Of a stretch of 64,000 bases of DNA, positions 42,599-54,788 are shown piece by piece. Every line of letters begins with the position of its first letter. Position 1 is the first letter of the stretch. A program made the translations under genes and the position numbers. Source of the stretch: Streptomyces sp. NBC_01317 (lineage in GTDB: Bacteria; Actinomycetota; Actinomycetes; Streptomycetales; Streptomycetaceae); assembly GCF_035961655.1 (NCBI RefSeq), contig NZ_CP108393.1, positions 6,713,001 through 6,777,000 of the forward strand, in the 5' to 3' direction. Below the pieces are notes generated by a model. The model saw nothing but the letters and a program-made list of their open reading frames with translations, searched no databases and had not been told where the DNA came from.

Positions 42599-43531
42599 TC
42601 AACCGCGGGCGTCCGCGCGTTGGGTGACGGCGATGCAGACCAGGACCGCGAGTGCTGCCGCGACGGCCGCCGGGGGGAGGTGTTCGCCGAGGAGGAGCAC
42701 GGCCCAGACCAGGGTGAGGAGGGGTTGGGCGAGCTGGAGTTGGCTGGCCCGGGCTATGCCGATCGACGCCATGCCCCGGTACCAGACGTACAGGCCGAAG
42801 AAGGTCGAGACCGAGGCCACCCAGACGACCCCGATCACGCCGTGGGGCGAGAGGTGCACCGGCTCGAAGGACAGGGCGGTCGCCGCGCCCGCCACCGAGA
42901 GCGGCAGGCAGCCGATCAGCGCCCAGCCGATCACCTGCCAGCCGGGCATCTCCCGGGCCAGCCGCCCGCCTTCGGTGTAGCCGGCCGCGCACACCAGCAG
43001 CGCGCCGAAGAGGTACAGGTCGCCGGAGGAGAGGGTGCCGCCGCTCTGCTGGACCGCGAAGGTGAGGACCACGGCCGCGCCCGCGACGGCGGCCCACCAG
43101 AACGCGCGGGACGGGCGGCGTCCTGTCCGCAGGGTCGCGAAGGCCGCCGTGGTCAGCGGCAGCAGTCCGACCACCACGGCCGCGTGCGCGCTGGTGGAGG
43201 TCTCCAGGGCCAGGGTCGTCAGCAGCGGGAAGCCGGCCACGACCCCGCCCGCGACCACCGCGAGACCGGCCCAGTGCCGTCGCGCGGGCACCGGGACACG
43301 CAGGGCGAGCAGGAAACCGCCCGCGAGGAGCGCGGCGAGGGTGCTGCGGACGGCGACCAGGGACCAGGGGCCGAAGCTCTCCAGGCCCCACGCCGTGGAG
43401 GGGAAGGTGAGGGAGAAGGCGAGGACGCCCAGCACAGCGAGGAGGGTGCCGGAGCGGGTGGAGGGGGTGGGGAGGGGCGTGCCGCCCACCGCTATCGATG
43501 TGCCTGTAGTAGCGCTATCCTGTGCCGTCAT
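42599..43531 (-). CDS. EamA-family transporter
   Basis: 310 aa with about ten transmembrane segments and two EamA repeats ('LAVLGVLAFSLTFPSTAWGLESFGPW' and 'LFGALLVCAAGYTEGGRLARE'). Likely a small-molecule exporter. Its ATG (43531-43529) overlaps the ATG of the divergent MocR regulator (43530-43532), which almost certainly controls it. Distinct from the EamA gene at 26.6 kb. Confidence 0.88.
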   Translation of the reverse strand: MTAQDSATTGTSIAVGGTPLPTPSTRSGTLLAVLGVLAFSLTFPSTAWGLESFGPWSLVAVRSTLAALLAGGFLLALRVPVPARRHWAGLAVVAGGVVAGFPLLTTLALETSTSAHAAVVVGLLPLTTAAFATLRTGRRPSRAFWWAAVAGAAVVLTFAVQQSGGTLSSGDLYLFGALLVCAAGYTEGGRLAREMPGWQVIGWALIGCLPLSVAGAATALSFEPVHLSPHGVIGVVWVASVSTFFGLYVWYRGMASIGIARASQLQLAQPLLTLVWAVLLLGEHLPPAAVAAALAVLVCIAVTQRADARG

Positions 43532-43542
43532 GCAAGAGCGTA
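43510..43542. promoter_or_regulatory. Overlapping divergent leaderless promoters with shared CATG start codons
   Basis: On + a -10-like TATCCT (43516-43521) lies 8 bases before the MocR ATG; on - a TACGCT (43542-43537) lies 5 bases before the EamA ATG. Each -10 lies inside the other gene's coding sequence, so both messages would be leaderless. The palindrome TAGCGCTA (43510-43517) overlaps the MocR -10 and is a candidate regulator site. Confidence 0.5.
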
Positions 43543-44978
43543 GCAGTGTGCGGGAACTGGCCGATCTCCTGCGTGACGAGCTGAACCGCTACCCGCCGGG
43601 TGGAAAGCTGCCGTCGAGCCGCGCCTTGGTCGAGCGTCATCACGTCTCCCCGGTGACCATCTCGCGCGCCCTCGCCCGGCTCGCGGCGGAAGGGCTTGTC
43701 GTCACCCGGCCGGGCGCCGGCGCCTTCCGGGCCGCCGCACGGCCGACCGCCCCGCCCGCCGGTGACACCTCATGGCAGGAGGTCACGCTGAGCGCCGACG
43801 ACCGGGCCGAACTGGTCCCCCGGGCGGTCGACGCCTCGGCCGTCCTGGTCACCCTCGCCGCGCCGCCGCCCGGTGTCGTGGAGTTCAACGGCGGCTATCT
43901 GCACCCCTCCCTCCAGCCCGAACAGGCCATGGGCGCCGCCCTGGCACGGGCGGGCCGCCGCCCCGGCGCCTGGGGACGGCCGCCCGTCGAGGGCCTTCCG
44001 GAACTGCGCGAGTGGTTCGCCCGCTCGGTCGGGGACCGTTGTACGGCCGCCGAAGTGCTGGTCACGGCGGGCGGCCAGAGCGCCCTCACGACCGCGGTAC
44101 GGGCTCTCGCGCCGCCCGGCGCCCCCGTCCTGGTCGAATCGCCCACCTACCCCGGCATGCTCGCCATCGCCCGCGCCGCCGGACTGCGGCCGGTGCCCGT
44201 GCCGGTGGACTCCGACGGCGTAAGGACCGAGCTGCTCGCCGAGGCCTTCCGGGCCACCGGGGCCCGGGTGTTCATCTGCCAGCCGCTTTTCCAGAACCCC
44301 ACCGGGGCCGTGCTAACGCCGGAGCGCCGGCCCCAGGTGCTCAGGATCGCCCAGGAGGCCGGCGCGTTCGTCGTGGAGGACGACTTCGCGCGGCGGCTGG
44401 TCCACGAGGACGCGGGCCCGCTGCCCGCGCCGCTCGCCGCCGACGACCCGGACGGCGTGGTCGTCCACGTCAGTTCCCTGACCAAGGCGGCCTCGGCGAG
44501 CCTGCGGGTCGGCATGCTGGCGGCCCGGGGCCCCGTCCTGGAACGGCTGCGCGCCATCCACGTCGTCGACACCTTCTTCGTACCGCGCCCCCTCCAGGAA
44601 GCCGCCCTGGAACTCGTCGGATCCGCCGCCTGGAGCCGGCACCTGAGGGCCCTCGCGGGGGCGTTGAAGACCCGCAGGGACACCATGGCCGCCGCCCTGC
44701 GCCGGGAGCTGCCCGAGCTGGCCGTACCGCACCTGCCCGCGGGCGGGCACCACCTCTGGGTCCGGCTCCCCGACGGGACCGACGAGCCGGCCGTCGTCTC
44801 CGCCGCCCTGCGCGCCGGGGTGGCCGTCACCCCGGGCCGCCCGTACTTCAGCGCCGAGGCACCGGCCGCGCGGCTGCGGCTGAGCTTCGCCGCGGTGGCG
44901 GGTCCCGCGGAGATCCACGAAGGGGTACGGAGGCTCCGTACCGCCTGTGACGAGGCACTCGGGGCTGTCCGGGCCTGA
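43530..44978 (+). CDS. MocR-type GntR/aminotransferase regulator
   Basis: 482 aa. The N-terminal winged helix ('LADLLRDELNRYPPGGKLPSSRALVERHHVSPVTISRALARLAAEGLV') is fused to a class I aminotransferase-fold domain. The PLP lysine is expected in 'VHVSSLTKAASASLRVGM'. It probably senses an amino acid or PLP derivative and regulates the divergent EamA gene. The start codon shares CATG with its partner. Confidence 0.88.
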   Translation: MQERSSVRELADLLRDELNRYPPGGKLPSSRALVERHHVSPVTISRALARLAAEGLVVTRPGAGAFRAAARPTAPPAGDTSWQEVTLSADDRAELVPRAVDASAVLVTLAAPPPGVVEFNGGYLHPSLQPEQAMGAALARAGRRPGAWGRPPVEGLPELREWFARSVGDRCTAAEVLVTAGGQSALTTAVRALAPPGAPVLVESPTYPGMLAIARAAGLRPVPVPVDSDGVRTELLAEAFRATGARVFICQPLFQNPTGAVLTPERRPQVLRIAQEAGAFVVEDDFARRLVHEDAGPLPAPLAADDPDGVVVHVSSLTKAASASLRVGMLAARGPVLERLRAIHVVDTFFVPRPLQEAALELVGSAAWSRHLRALAGALKTRRDTMAAALRRELPELAVPHLPAGGHHLWVRLPDGTDEPAVVSAALRAGVAVTPGRPYFSAEAPAARLRLSFAAVAGPAEIHEGVRRLRTACDEALGAVRA

Positions 44979-45122
44979 CGGTGGGAGGGCGGCGGGAGGG
45001 CGGCGGGGCGCCGGCCGGAGGGGGAGCGGACCGCATATGTCATCCCCATATCCCGAAGCGTTTCTCCACCCGCCTTCGACTGACTCTTGACCAGGTCGCC
45101 GTTCGGATCCACGATCACGGCC

Positions 45123-45698
45123 ATGAGTGTTCGGGTCACCTTGGTCGCCGCCGCGCGCAGCTCGGACCTGTTCGACGAGCGCTTCGACGAGGACCGCCCT
45201 CTGGACCGGATCGGCTGGCACGAGATCCAGCTCGTGGCGCACAGCCTGGTGCCGCTGGCCGCCGCCGATCTCCGCTACTGCTCACCCACCCCGCGCAGCC
45301 GTGCCACCGGCGACGCGCTGGGCTACGCGCCGATGGCGCAGCCCGCTCTGCGGGACTGCGACATGGGCCGCTGGCGCGGGCTCACCTTCGCCGAGGCGGC
45401 GGCCCGCGAACCGGCCGCCGTCGACGCCTGGCTGGCCGACCCCCGGGCCGCCCCGCACGGCGGCGAACCGCTGCTGGCCTTCATCTCCCGGGTGGGCGGA
45501 TGGCTGGACACCCGGCCCGCGCAGGACATCACGGCGATCGTGGCGGTGGCGGAACCGGCGGTCGTACGGGCGGCGGTCGTCTACGCGCTGAACGCACCGC
45601 CCCGTACGTACTGGTACCTGGACGTCCGCCCGCTCTCCACCGTCACCCTCACCGGCGCCCCCGGCCGCTGGAACCTCCGCCTGGACGCGGGCCCGTGA
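45123..45698 (+). CDS. Histidine phosphatase-fold protein lacking the RHG motif
   Basis: 191 aa. The fold is recognisable from 'LRYCSPTPRSRATGDALGY', 'LRDCDMGRWRGLTFAEA' and 'PHGGEPLLAFISRVGGWL'. The catalytic RHG expected after the first strand is replaced by 'VTLVAAARSSDL' and the second histidine region reads 'IVAVAEPAVVRAAV'. It is therefore probably not a phosphohydrolase. ATG at 45123 chosen. Convergent with recQ. Confidence 0.78.
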   Translation: MSVRVTLVAAARSSDLFDERFDEDRPLDRIGWHEIQLVAHSLVPLAAADLRYCSPTPRSRATGDALGYAPMAQPALRDCDMGRWRGLTFAEAAAREPAAVDAWLADPRAAPHGGEPLLAFISRVGGWLDTRPAQDITAIVAVAEPAVVRAAVVYALNAPPRTYWYLDVRPLSTVTLTGAPGRWNLRLDAGP

Positions 45699-45755
45699 CC
45701 TGACACGGTCCGGTGACGTACGGGCGGCCGCCGCCCCGCGCCCCGGCTCCTCCGG

Positions 45756-47648
45756 TCAGGCCGCGCCCAGCGTCTCCAGGATCTGCTCCCCGTACTTCGC
45801 CAGCTTGTTCTCACCCACCCCGTTGACCGTGCCCAGCTCCGCCAGCGTCGACGGGGACAGCACCGCGATCTCCCGCAGCGTCGCGTCGTGGAAGATCACA
45901 TACGCGGGCACGCCCTGCTCCTTCGCCGAGGCGGCGCGCCAGGCACGCAGCGACTCGAACACCGGCACCGCCTCGGCCGGCAGGTCCACCGGAGCCGCGC
46001 GGTTCCTGGCCGTCTTCTCCGCCCGAGCCGGGCGCGGCGCGCTCTCGGGCTCCCGCCGCAGGACGACGGGCCGCCGCCCACCCAGCACCTCCGCGCTGTC
46101 GTCCGTGAGCGTCAGCGTCCCGTACTCGCCCTCGACCGCGACGAGGCCCTGCGCCAGCATCTGCCGGGCCACACCGCGCCATTCCGCCTCGCGCAGCTCG
46201 GTGCCGATGCCGAAGACGCTCAGCGCGTCATGGTCGAACTGGATGACCTTCGCCGTCTTCTTGCCCAGCAGGATGTCGGTGATCTGCCCGGCGCCGAACT
46301 TCTGGTTGCGCTCCCGCTTGAGCCGTACCACCGTCGAGAGGAACTTCTGCACGGGCACCGTGCCGTCCCAGGACTCCGCCGGGGTCAGGCACGTGTCGCA
46401 GTTCCCGCACGCGGTGCTCTTCTGGCCGAAGTACGCCAGCAGGCGCACCCGGCGGCACTCGACCGTCTCGCACAGCGCGAGCATCGCGTCGACGTGCTCG
46501 CCCAGCCGCCGCCGGTGCGCGTCGTCGCCCTCCGAGGTCTCGATCATCTTCCGCTGCTGGACGACGTCCTGGAGCCCGTACGCCAGCCACGCCGTGGACG
46601 GCAGCCCGTCACGCCCGGCGCGGCCGGTCTCCTGGTAGTACCCCTCGACCGACTTGGGCAGGTCGAGGTGGGCCACGAACCGTACGTCCGGCTTGTCGAT
46701 GCCCATGCCGAACGCGATCGTCGCCACCATCACCAGCCCGTCCTCCCGCAGGAAGCGCGACTGGTTCGCGGCGCGCGTCCTGGAGTCCAGGCCCGCGTGG
46801 TACGGCAGCGCGTTGACGCCGTTCTTCACCAGGAACTCGGCGGTCTTCTCGACCGACGCGCGCGACAGGCAGTAGACGATCCCCGCGTCCCCGGGGTGCT
46901 CGGCGCGCAGCAGCTGCAACAGCTGCTTCTTCGGGTCGTTCTTCGGCGCGATGCGGTACTGGATGTTGGGCCGGTCGAAGCTCGCGACGAAGTGCCGCGC
47001 GTCCTGGAGCTTGAGCCGGGACGCGATCTCCGAGTGCGTGGCCTCCGTGGCGGTCGCGGTGAGCGCGATGCGCGGCACGTCCGGCCAGCGCTCGTGCAGC
47101 GCGGACAGCGCGAGGTAGTCGGGGCGGAAGTCGTGGCCCCACTGGGCCACGCAGTGCGCCTCGTCGATCGCGAACAGCGAGATCGTGCCGCGCTCCAGCA
47201 GCCGTACCGTCGCCTCCACGCGCAGGCGCTCCGGCGCCAGATAGAGGAGGTCCAGCTCTCCGGCCAGGAACTCCGCCTCCACCAGGCGCCGTTCGTCCAT
47301 GTCCTGCGTCGAGTTCAGGAACCCGGCCCGCACCCCGAGCGCCCGCAGCGCGTCGACCTGGTCCTGCATGAGCGCGATGAGCGGCGACACCACGACACCG
47401 ACCCCTTTGCGGACCAGCGCGGGAATCTGGTAGCAGAGCGACTTGCCCCCGCCGGTCGGCATCAGCACGAGCGCGTCACCGCCGTCGACCACATGGTCGA
47501 TGATCTCCTGCTGGCTCCCGCGGAAGGAGTCGTAGCCGAAGACGCGGTGCAGCACCCGCAGGGCGTCGCTCGTCCCCGCGTCGCTGATCTCAGGGCCGCC
47601 GACCTCAAGGAGGGGGCCGATGTCGGAACCGGTGCCGGGAGTGCTCAT
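45756..47648 (-). CDS. recQ: ATP-dependent DNA helicase RecQ
   Basis: 630 aa. 3'-5' helicase with Walker A 'MPTGGGKSLCYQ', DEAH box 'AIDEAHCVAQWGHDFRP', motif VI 'YYQETGRAGRDG' and the RecQ zinc site with four cysteines ('CETVECRR...TACGNCDTC'). A winged helix and a C-terminal HRDC domain follow ('VFESLRAWRAASAKEQGVPAYVIFHDATL'). Acts in recombination and replication-fork repair. Confidence 0.95.
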   Translation of the reverse strand: MSTPGTGSDIGPLLEVGGPEISDAGTSDALRVLHRVFGYDSFRGSQQEIIDHVVDGGDALVLMPTGGGKSLCYQIPALVRKGVGVVVSPLIALMQDQVDALRALGVRAGFLNSTQDMDERRLVEAEFLAGELDLLYLAPERLRVEATVRLLERGTISLFAIDEAHCVAQWGHDFRPDYLALSALHERWPDVPRIALTATATEATHSEIASRLKLQDARHFVASFDRPNIQYRIAPKNDPKKQLLQLLRAEHPGDAGIVYCLSRASVEKTAEFLVKNGVNALPYHAGLDSRTRAANQSRFLREDGLVMVATIAFGMGIDKPDVRFVAHLDLPKSVEGYYQETGRAGRDGLPSTAWLAYGLQDVVQQRKMIETSEGDDAHRRRLGEHVDAMLALCETVECRRVRLLAYFGQKSTACGNCDTCLTPAESWDGTVPVQKFLSTVVRLKRERNQKFGAGQITDILLGKKTAKVIQFDHDALSVFGIGTELREAEWRGVARQMLAQGLVAVEGEYGTLTLTDDSAEVLGGRRPVVLRREPESAPRPARAEKTARNRAAPVDLPAEAVPVFESLRAWRAASAKEQGVPAYVIFHDATLREIAVLSPSTLAELGTVNGVGENKLAKYGEQILETLGAA

Positions 47649-47751
47649 TCGCCGAGTCTACGAGGATTGCCGGCCGCGCTTCCCGGCCTGTGGACAACTC
47701 CGGCCCGCACCTGTGGACAACTGCCGGGATTGAGCGATCGGGGGCAGTCGA

Positions 47752-48636
47752 TCAGCCCCGCCGCCCCTTCGCCTCCCCCTCTCGCTCCACCGGGAGCCAC
47801 AGCTCGGCGTCCGCCTCCGTCCCGTCCGGGGACAGGCGGGTGCGCAGGATCTCCGGCCCGGGTCGGGTGCGGTACGGGTTCGAGGGGAACCACTCCGCGT
47901 ACACGTCCCGCCACAGACGCTGGATCGCCTCCGGCACCGGCCCCGAGGCCGTGAACACCGCCCAGGTGCCGGCCGGGACGGCGAGGGCGGTGGTGCCCTC
48001 GGGCGCCGCCGCGGAGGTGATCACCCCGTGGTAGTAGTCGAGTTCGGTGCCCTCGGCGCGGCTGGGATCGAGGTCGTCGCAGACCGCGACGGTGCCCTGG
48101 GGTTCCTGGTCCGACAGTTTCTCCAGGCTCTCCCGCACGCCTGGGTCGATCCCGCGGACAAAATCGATGATGGCCTGGTTCGGTCCCACGTGCACCAGGG
48201 GGACCCGGGCCTTGAGGCCGACAACGGTGAAGTCCGGCCTGTCCACGACGCGATAGCGCATGCTGCTGCTTCCTTCGACGGTGAGGCGGAAGGTCAACCG
48301 GGGCTGGGAGACGAGCGCGGCACCGGTACGGCGCGCCTCGCCCGGACCGACGCCGTGCACGGCACGGAACGCCCGCGCGAACGCCTCGCCGGAGCCGTAG
48401 CCGTACCGCACCGCGATCTCCAGCAGCGAGTCACGCCCGCCGAGCACCTCGGCGCCCGCGACGGTGAGCCGCCGGCGCCGTACGTACTCCGACAGCGGCA
48501 TGCCCGCGAGCGCGGAGAACATCCGGCGCAGGTGGTACTCCGAGGTGGCCGCGGTGCGCGCCAGCGCGGCGGCGTCGACGGCCCCGCCGAGGTCGCCCTC
48601 GATCTGCTCCATGGCCCGGTTCAGCCGCTCCAGCAT
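47752..48636 (-). CDS. AraC-family regulator with GyrI-like effector domain
   Basis: 294 aa. The N-terminal double helix-turn-helix ('GAVDAAALARTAATSEYHLRRMFSALAGMPLSEYVRRRRL' ... 'GSGEAFARAFRAVHGVGPGEARR') is followed by a GyrI/SOUL-like ligand-binding domain from about residue 125. This arrangement is like Rob and TipA-type effector sensors. Same strand as recQ. Confidence 0.88.
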   Translation of the reverse strand: MLERLNRAMEQIEGDLGGAVDAAALARTAATSEYHLRRMFSALAGMPLSEYVRRRRLTVAGAEVLGGRDSLLEIAVRYGYGSGEAFARAFRAVHGVGPGEARRTGAALVSQPRLTFRLTVEGSSSMRYRVVDRPDFTVVGLKARVPLVHVGPNQAIIDFVRGIDPGVRESLEKLSDQEPQGTVAVCDDLDPSRAEGTELDYYHGVITSAAAPEGTTALAVPAGTWAVFTASGPVPEAIQRLWRDVYAEWFPSNPYRTRPGPEILRTRLSPDGTEADAELWLPVEREGEAKGRRG

Positions 48637-48669
48637 GCCCGGCCCCCCTTCCTCTTGACGCCCACCACG

Positions 48670-49437
48670 CTAGGAGGCGCGCCCCCCGCCGTACCCGACA
48701 TCCTGTGCCCGTTCCTGTCGGGTACGGGGTCGGCTGCCGCCGTCCGGCCCGCCCCTCTCCGGTGGCACCTCGACGGGACGGAGCACCGTCAAGGAGTCCT
48801 CCTGGCGGGCCACCATCGCGAAGGGGAACCTGTCGATCTCCAGGCAGAGACCGACGTCGTCCGGGTGGTAGCCGCTCCGCAGCCCACCGGCGAGGTCCGC
48901 CGCGGCGCGCGACGTCCTCGCACGGTGGAGGTACGGGGCCGCGTCGACGCCGACCCCATCCACGCACCGGCCGATGTATTCGGCGCAGGCCAGGTCCTCG
49001 TCGGCCCGGCCTCCCTCGCCGGTGACCACGAACGTCACAGGACCGGGATCCTCCCCGCGCAGGAACCGCGCGGTCGGGCCCGCCACCACGAAGCTCGCGC
49101 ACAGGACCAGGGGCGCGCCGGCGACAGCCAACGCGCCCACGGTCCCCGCCGTCGTCTTCTGCACCAGCGTGCGTCCGGTGAAGTCGCGTGACCGCAGCAG
49201 GCCGGGTGAGTTCACCGCGTCGAAGCCGGCCGCCGGCGCTCCGTCCTTCAGCGCCAGCCAACCGGAGTGGCTCTCCTTCAAGGAGAGTGCCTCGCTCTCC
49301 GTCGAGGCCAGGACGATCCTCTCGACGCCACGCGCGAAGGCCCAGGCGGCCACGGTGAAGGCGCGCATGACGTCGATGACGACCGCGACGCGGGGAACAC
49401 CGCTCAACTCCGGGATACCGACGAAGTGATGATCCAT
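48670..49437 (-). CDS. 2-phosphosulfolactate phosphatase (ComB) family protein
   Basis: 255 aa. '[29 protein letters not shown]', '[19 protein letters not shown]' and '[20 protein letters not shown]' are the conserved ComB segments. ComB makes sulfolactate in coenzyme M synthesis of archaea; bacteria have relatives of unsettled function. ATG at 49437 taken ('[10 protein letters not shown]'). Confidence 0.8.
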   Translation of the reverse strand: MDHHFVGIPELSGVPRVAVVIDVMRAFTVAAWAFARGVERIVLASTESEALSLKESHSGWLALKDGAPAAGFDAVNSPGLLRSRDFTGRTLVQKTTAGTVGALAVAGAPLVLCASFVVAGPTARFLRGEDPGPVTFVVTGEGGRADEDLACAEYIGRCVDGVGVDAAPYLHRARTSRAAADLAGGLRSGYHPDDVGLCLEIDRFPFAMVARQEDSLTVLRPVEVPPERGGPDGGSRPRTRQERAQDVGYGGGRAS

Positions 49438-49628
49438 CGCGCCATTGTGACGCCCTTCGCGAGGGTGACGCCCTTCGCGGAGACGTCCGCCGGACATCCC
49501 GCCAGGGGCGGAAGATCGGCCGCTTCTCCCGCGGAGGGAGTTCAGCGGGGTGCCTTGAACATTTCGAGCAGCTTCAGCGGTGTGTCGCCGGTGTTCTCGG
49601 TGTCATGGCCCATGGCGAACGGGACTCG

Positions 49629-51884
<2,256 letters not shown>

Positions 51885-51888
<4 letters not shown>

Positions 51889-52859
51889 CCGACCTGACCG
51901 ACCTCCCCGACCCGCCCGCCGTCCCCACCGCCCGCAAGCACACCGCCCTGCCCAAGGCGCAGATCCTCATCGAGGCGCTGCCCTGGCTCACCCGCCACCA
52001 CGGCAAGACCGTCGTCATCAAGTTCGGCGGCAACGCCATGATCGACGAGGACCTCAAGGCCGCCTTCGCGCAGGACGTCGTCTTCCTGCGCCAGGCCGGC
52101 CTCAAGCCGGTCGTCGTGCACGGCGGCGGTCCCCAGATCAGCGCCCAGCTCGACCGGCACGGCCTGGTCAGCGAGTTCAAGGCCGGCCTGCGGGTCACCA
52201 CCCCCGAAGCGATGGACGTCGTACGGATGGTCCTCGCCGGACAGGTCCAGCGCGAGCTCGTCGGCCTGCTCAACCAGCACGGCCCGCTCGCCGTCGGCAT
52301 GACCGGCGAGGACGCCCACACCATCACGGCCGTCCAGCACCGCCCCCTGATCGACGGCGAGTTGATCGACATCGGCCGGGTCGGCGAGATCACCGCCATC
52401 GACACCGGCGCCATCGAGGCACTGCTCGGGGACGGCCGGATCCCGGTCATCTCCTCCATCGCCCGCAGCGCCGACGACGGCCACGTCTACAACGTCAACG
52501 CCGACACCGCCGCCGCGGCCCTCGCCGCCGCCCTCGGCGCCGAGACGCTGATGGTCCTCACCGACGTCGAGGGCCTGTACGAGGACTGGCCGAACAGCGA
52601 CGACGTCATCAGCAGGCTCACCGCGAGCGAGCTGGAGAAGCTGCTGCCCGAGCTGTCCAGCGGCATGGTGCCCAAGATGGAGGGCTGCCTGCACGCCGTA
52701 CGCAACGGAGTCACCACCGCCCGGGTCCTCGACGGGCGCGTCCAGCACTCGATCCTGCTGGAGATCTTCACGGACGAAGGCATCGGCACGATGGTCGTGC
52801 CCGACGCCCCGCAGGACCCGATCACACATGAAGCAGCGGCCGAAGGGGGAGCACGGTGA
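51885..52859 (+). CDS. argB: Acetylglutamate kinase
   Basis: 324 aa. Amino acid kinase fold with '[12 protein letters not shown]', '[19 protein letters not shown]' and '[31 protein letters not shown]'. Usually the arginine-inhibited step. ATG in the argJ stop (ATGA). The N-terminus carries an Asp/Pro extension before the core. Confidence 0.95.
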
Positions 52860-54064
52860 GTACGGTGACCGGCAACGAGGAGCTCGTACAGCGCTGGCAA
52901 GGCGTGATGGCGGACAACTACGGGACGCCACGGCTGTCCCTGGTCCGGGGCGAGGGCACCACCGTCTGGGACGCCGACGGCACGCCGTACACCGACTTCG
53001 TCGGCGGGATCGCGGTCAACGCGCTCGGCCACGCCCACCCGGCCGTCGTCGAGGCGGTCTCCCGCCAGATCGCGTCGCTGGGCCATGTCTCCAACCTCTT
53101 TGTCGCCGAGCCGCCCCTCGCGCTCGCCGAACGCCTGATCCAGCTCGCCGGCCGCCCCGGCCGGGTGTTCTTCTGCAACTCCGGCGGCGAGGCCAACGAG
53201 ACCGCCTTCAAGATCGGCCGGCTGACGGGCCGTTCGCACATGGTCGCCACCACCGGCGGCTTCCACGGCCGGACGATGGGCTCGCTCGCCCTCACCGGAC
53301 AGGAGCCGAAGCGGACCCCGTTCCTCCCGCTGCCCGGCGACGTCACCCACGTGCCCTTCGGTGACGTGGAGGCGCTGCGGGCCGCGGTCACCGAGGAGAC
53401 CGCGTTGGTGATCATCGAGCCGATCCAGGGCGAGATCGGTGTGGTCGTCCCGCCCAAGGGCTACCTGGAGGCGGCCAGGGAGATCACCCGCGCCACCGGC
53501 ACGCTGCTCGTCCTGGACGAGGTGCAGACGGGGATCGGCCGGACGGGCCACTGGTTCGAGCACCTCGCCCACCAGGGCGTCGAGCCCGACGTCGTCACCC
53601 TCGCCAAGGGCCTCGGCGGCGGGCTGCCGCTCGGCGCGGTCCTCGCGTTCGGCGAGGCCGCCGACCTGCTGCGGCCCGGCCACCACGGTACGACGTTCGG
53701 CGGCAACCCCGTCTCCTGCGCCGCCGGACTCGCCGTCCTCGACACGCTGGCCGCCGACGGCCTCCTCGACCAGGTGAAGCGGCTCGGCGAGCGGCTGCGC
53801 GACGGGATCGAGGGGCTGGGCCACCCGCTGGTCTCCCATGTCCGTGGCGCGGGCCTGCTCCTGGGTATCGTGCTCACCGGGCCGCTCGCACCGCAGGTGC
53901 AGCGGGCGGCCCAGGACGCCGGTCTCCTGGTGAACGCGCCCGCCCCCGACGTCGTACGACTGATGCCTCCACTGATCATCGGCGACGACGAGGTGGACAG
54001 GTTCCTCCAGCTCCTGCCCGGGGTCCTCGACACGGCTACGGGGACGGACGATCCGGGGAAATGA
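52856..54064 (+). CDS. argD: Acetylornithine aminotransferase
   Basis: 402 aa. Class III PLP aminotransferase: '[19 protein letters not shown]', '[18 protein letters not shown]', '[15 protein letters not shown]' (PLP Asp) and the lysine in '[19 protein letters not shown]'. GTG start within the argB stop (GTGA). Confidence 0.95.
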   Translation: MSTVTGNEELVQRWQGVMADNYGTPRLSLVRGEGTTVWDADGTPYTDFVGGIAVNALGHAHPAVVEAVSRQIASLGHVSNLFVAEPPLALAERLIQLAGRPGRVFFCNSGGEANETAFKIGRLTGRSHMVATTGGFHGRTMGSLALTGQEPKRTPFLPLPGDVTHVPFGDVEALRAAVTEETALVIIEPIQGEIGVVVPPKGYLEAAREITRATGTLLVLDEVQTGIGRTGHWFEHLAHQGVEPDVVTLAKGLGGGLPLGAVLAFGEAADLLRPGHHGTTFGGNPVSCAAGLAVLDTLAADGLLDQVKRLGERLRDGIEGLGHPLVSHVRGAGLLLGIVLTGPLAPQVQRAAQDAGLLVNAPAPDVVRLMPPLIIGDDEVDRFLQLLPGVLDTATGTDDPGK

Positions 54065-54071
54065 GACAACG

Positions 54072-54608
54072 ATGACCGAGGCCCAGGAACCGGAGCAGGG
54101 CGGGCAGTCCGTGCCGCAGACACGGACGGCCCGGCACCGCCGGATCGTCGACATCCTGAACCGGCAGCCGGTGCGCTCCCAGAGCCAGCTGGCGAAACTG
54201 CTCGCGGACGACGGGCTGAACGTCACCCAGGCGACACTCTCGCGCGACCTGGACGAACTGGGCGCGGTGAAGATCCGCAACACCGGTGGTGAGCTGATCT
54301 ACGCCGTGCCGAGCGAGGGCGGATACCGTACGCCCCACGCCCCGCTGGGCGAGTCGGCCAAGGAGGAGCGCATGCGGCGCCTCTCCGGCGAACTGCTCAT
54401 CTCCGCCGAGGCGTCGGCGAACCTGGTGGTCCTGCGTACGCCGCCGGGCGCGGCGCAGTTCCTCGCGTCGGCCATCGACCAGGCCGAACTCAGCGATGTC
54501 CTGGGCACGATCGCGGGGGACGACACGCTGATGCTGATCAGCCGTGACCCGGCGGGCGGGCAGGCGCTGGCGGAACACCTGCTGAAGCTGGCGCAGAACG
54601 ACCGCTGA
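54072..54608 (+). CDS. argR: Arginine repressor
   Basis: 178 aa. N-terminal winged helix ('[51 protein letters not shown]') and C-terminal arginine-binding/oligomerisation domain ending '[20 protein letters not shown]'. Starts 7 bases after argD and so is produced with the enzymes it represses. Expected targets here are the argC and argG promoters. Confidence 0.95.
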   Translation: MTEAQEPEQGGQSVPQTRTARHRRIVDILNRQPVRSQSQLAKLLADDGLNVTQATLSRDLDELGAVKIRNTGGELIYAVPSEGGYRTPHAPLGESAKEERMRRLSGELLISAEASANLVVLRTPPGAAQFLASAIDQAELSDVLGTIAGDDTLMLISRDPAGGQALAEHLLKLAQNDR

Positions 54609-54680
54609 GCGGGGCGGGCCTGACCGGGTGCGGGCTCCGGTGGGCTCTGAGGGGGTACGGGCGCCGGTCCCGTAGCGCGA

Positions 54681-54713
54681 ATTCTTTGACGGTTCATGGT
54701 CACGTCATGGCGG
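54681..54713 (+). promoter_or_regulatory. Candidate PHO box (three 11-bp direct repeats) before the GDPD gene
   Basis: Units at 54681 (ATTCTTTGACG), 54692 (GTTCATGGTCA) and 54703 (CGTCATGGCGG) repeat with the 11-base period used by Streptomyces PhoP; the last two share TCATGG in register. A near-perfect inverted repeat around ATGATCAT (54709-54729) follows. The downstream enzyme releases glycerol phosphate, which fits phosphate control. Confidence 0.5.
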
Positions 54714-54788
54714 GGATGATCATCCCGCCCGCCGGTCGAGCACCGTGGATGCCCTCGCCCACGCGCCCCCGACGCACCGGAGCCCCCC

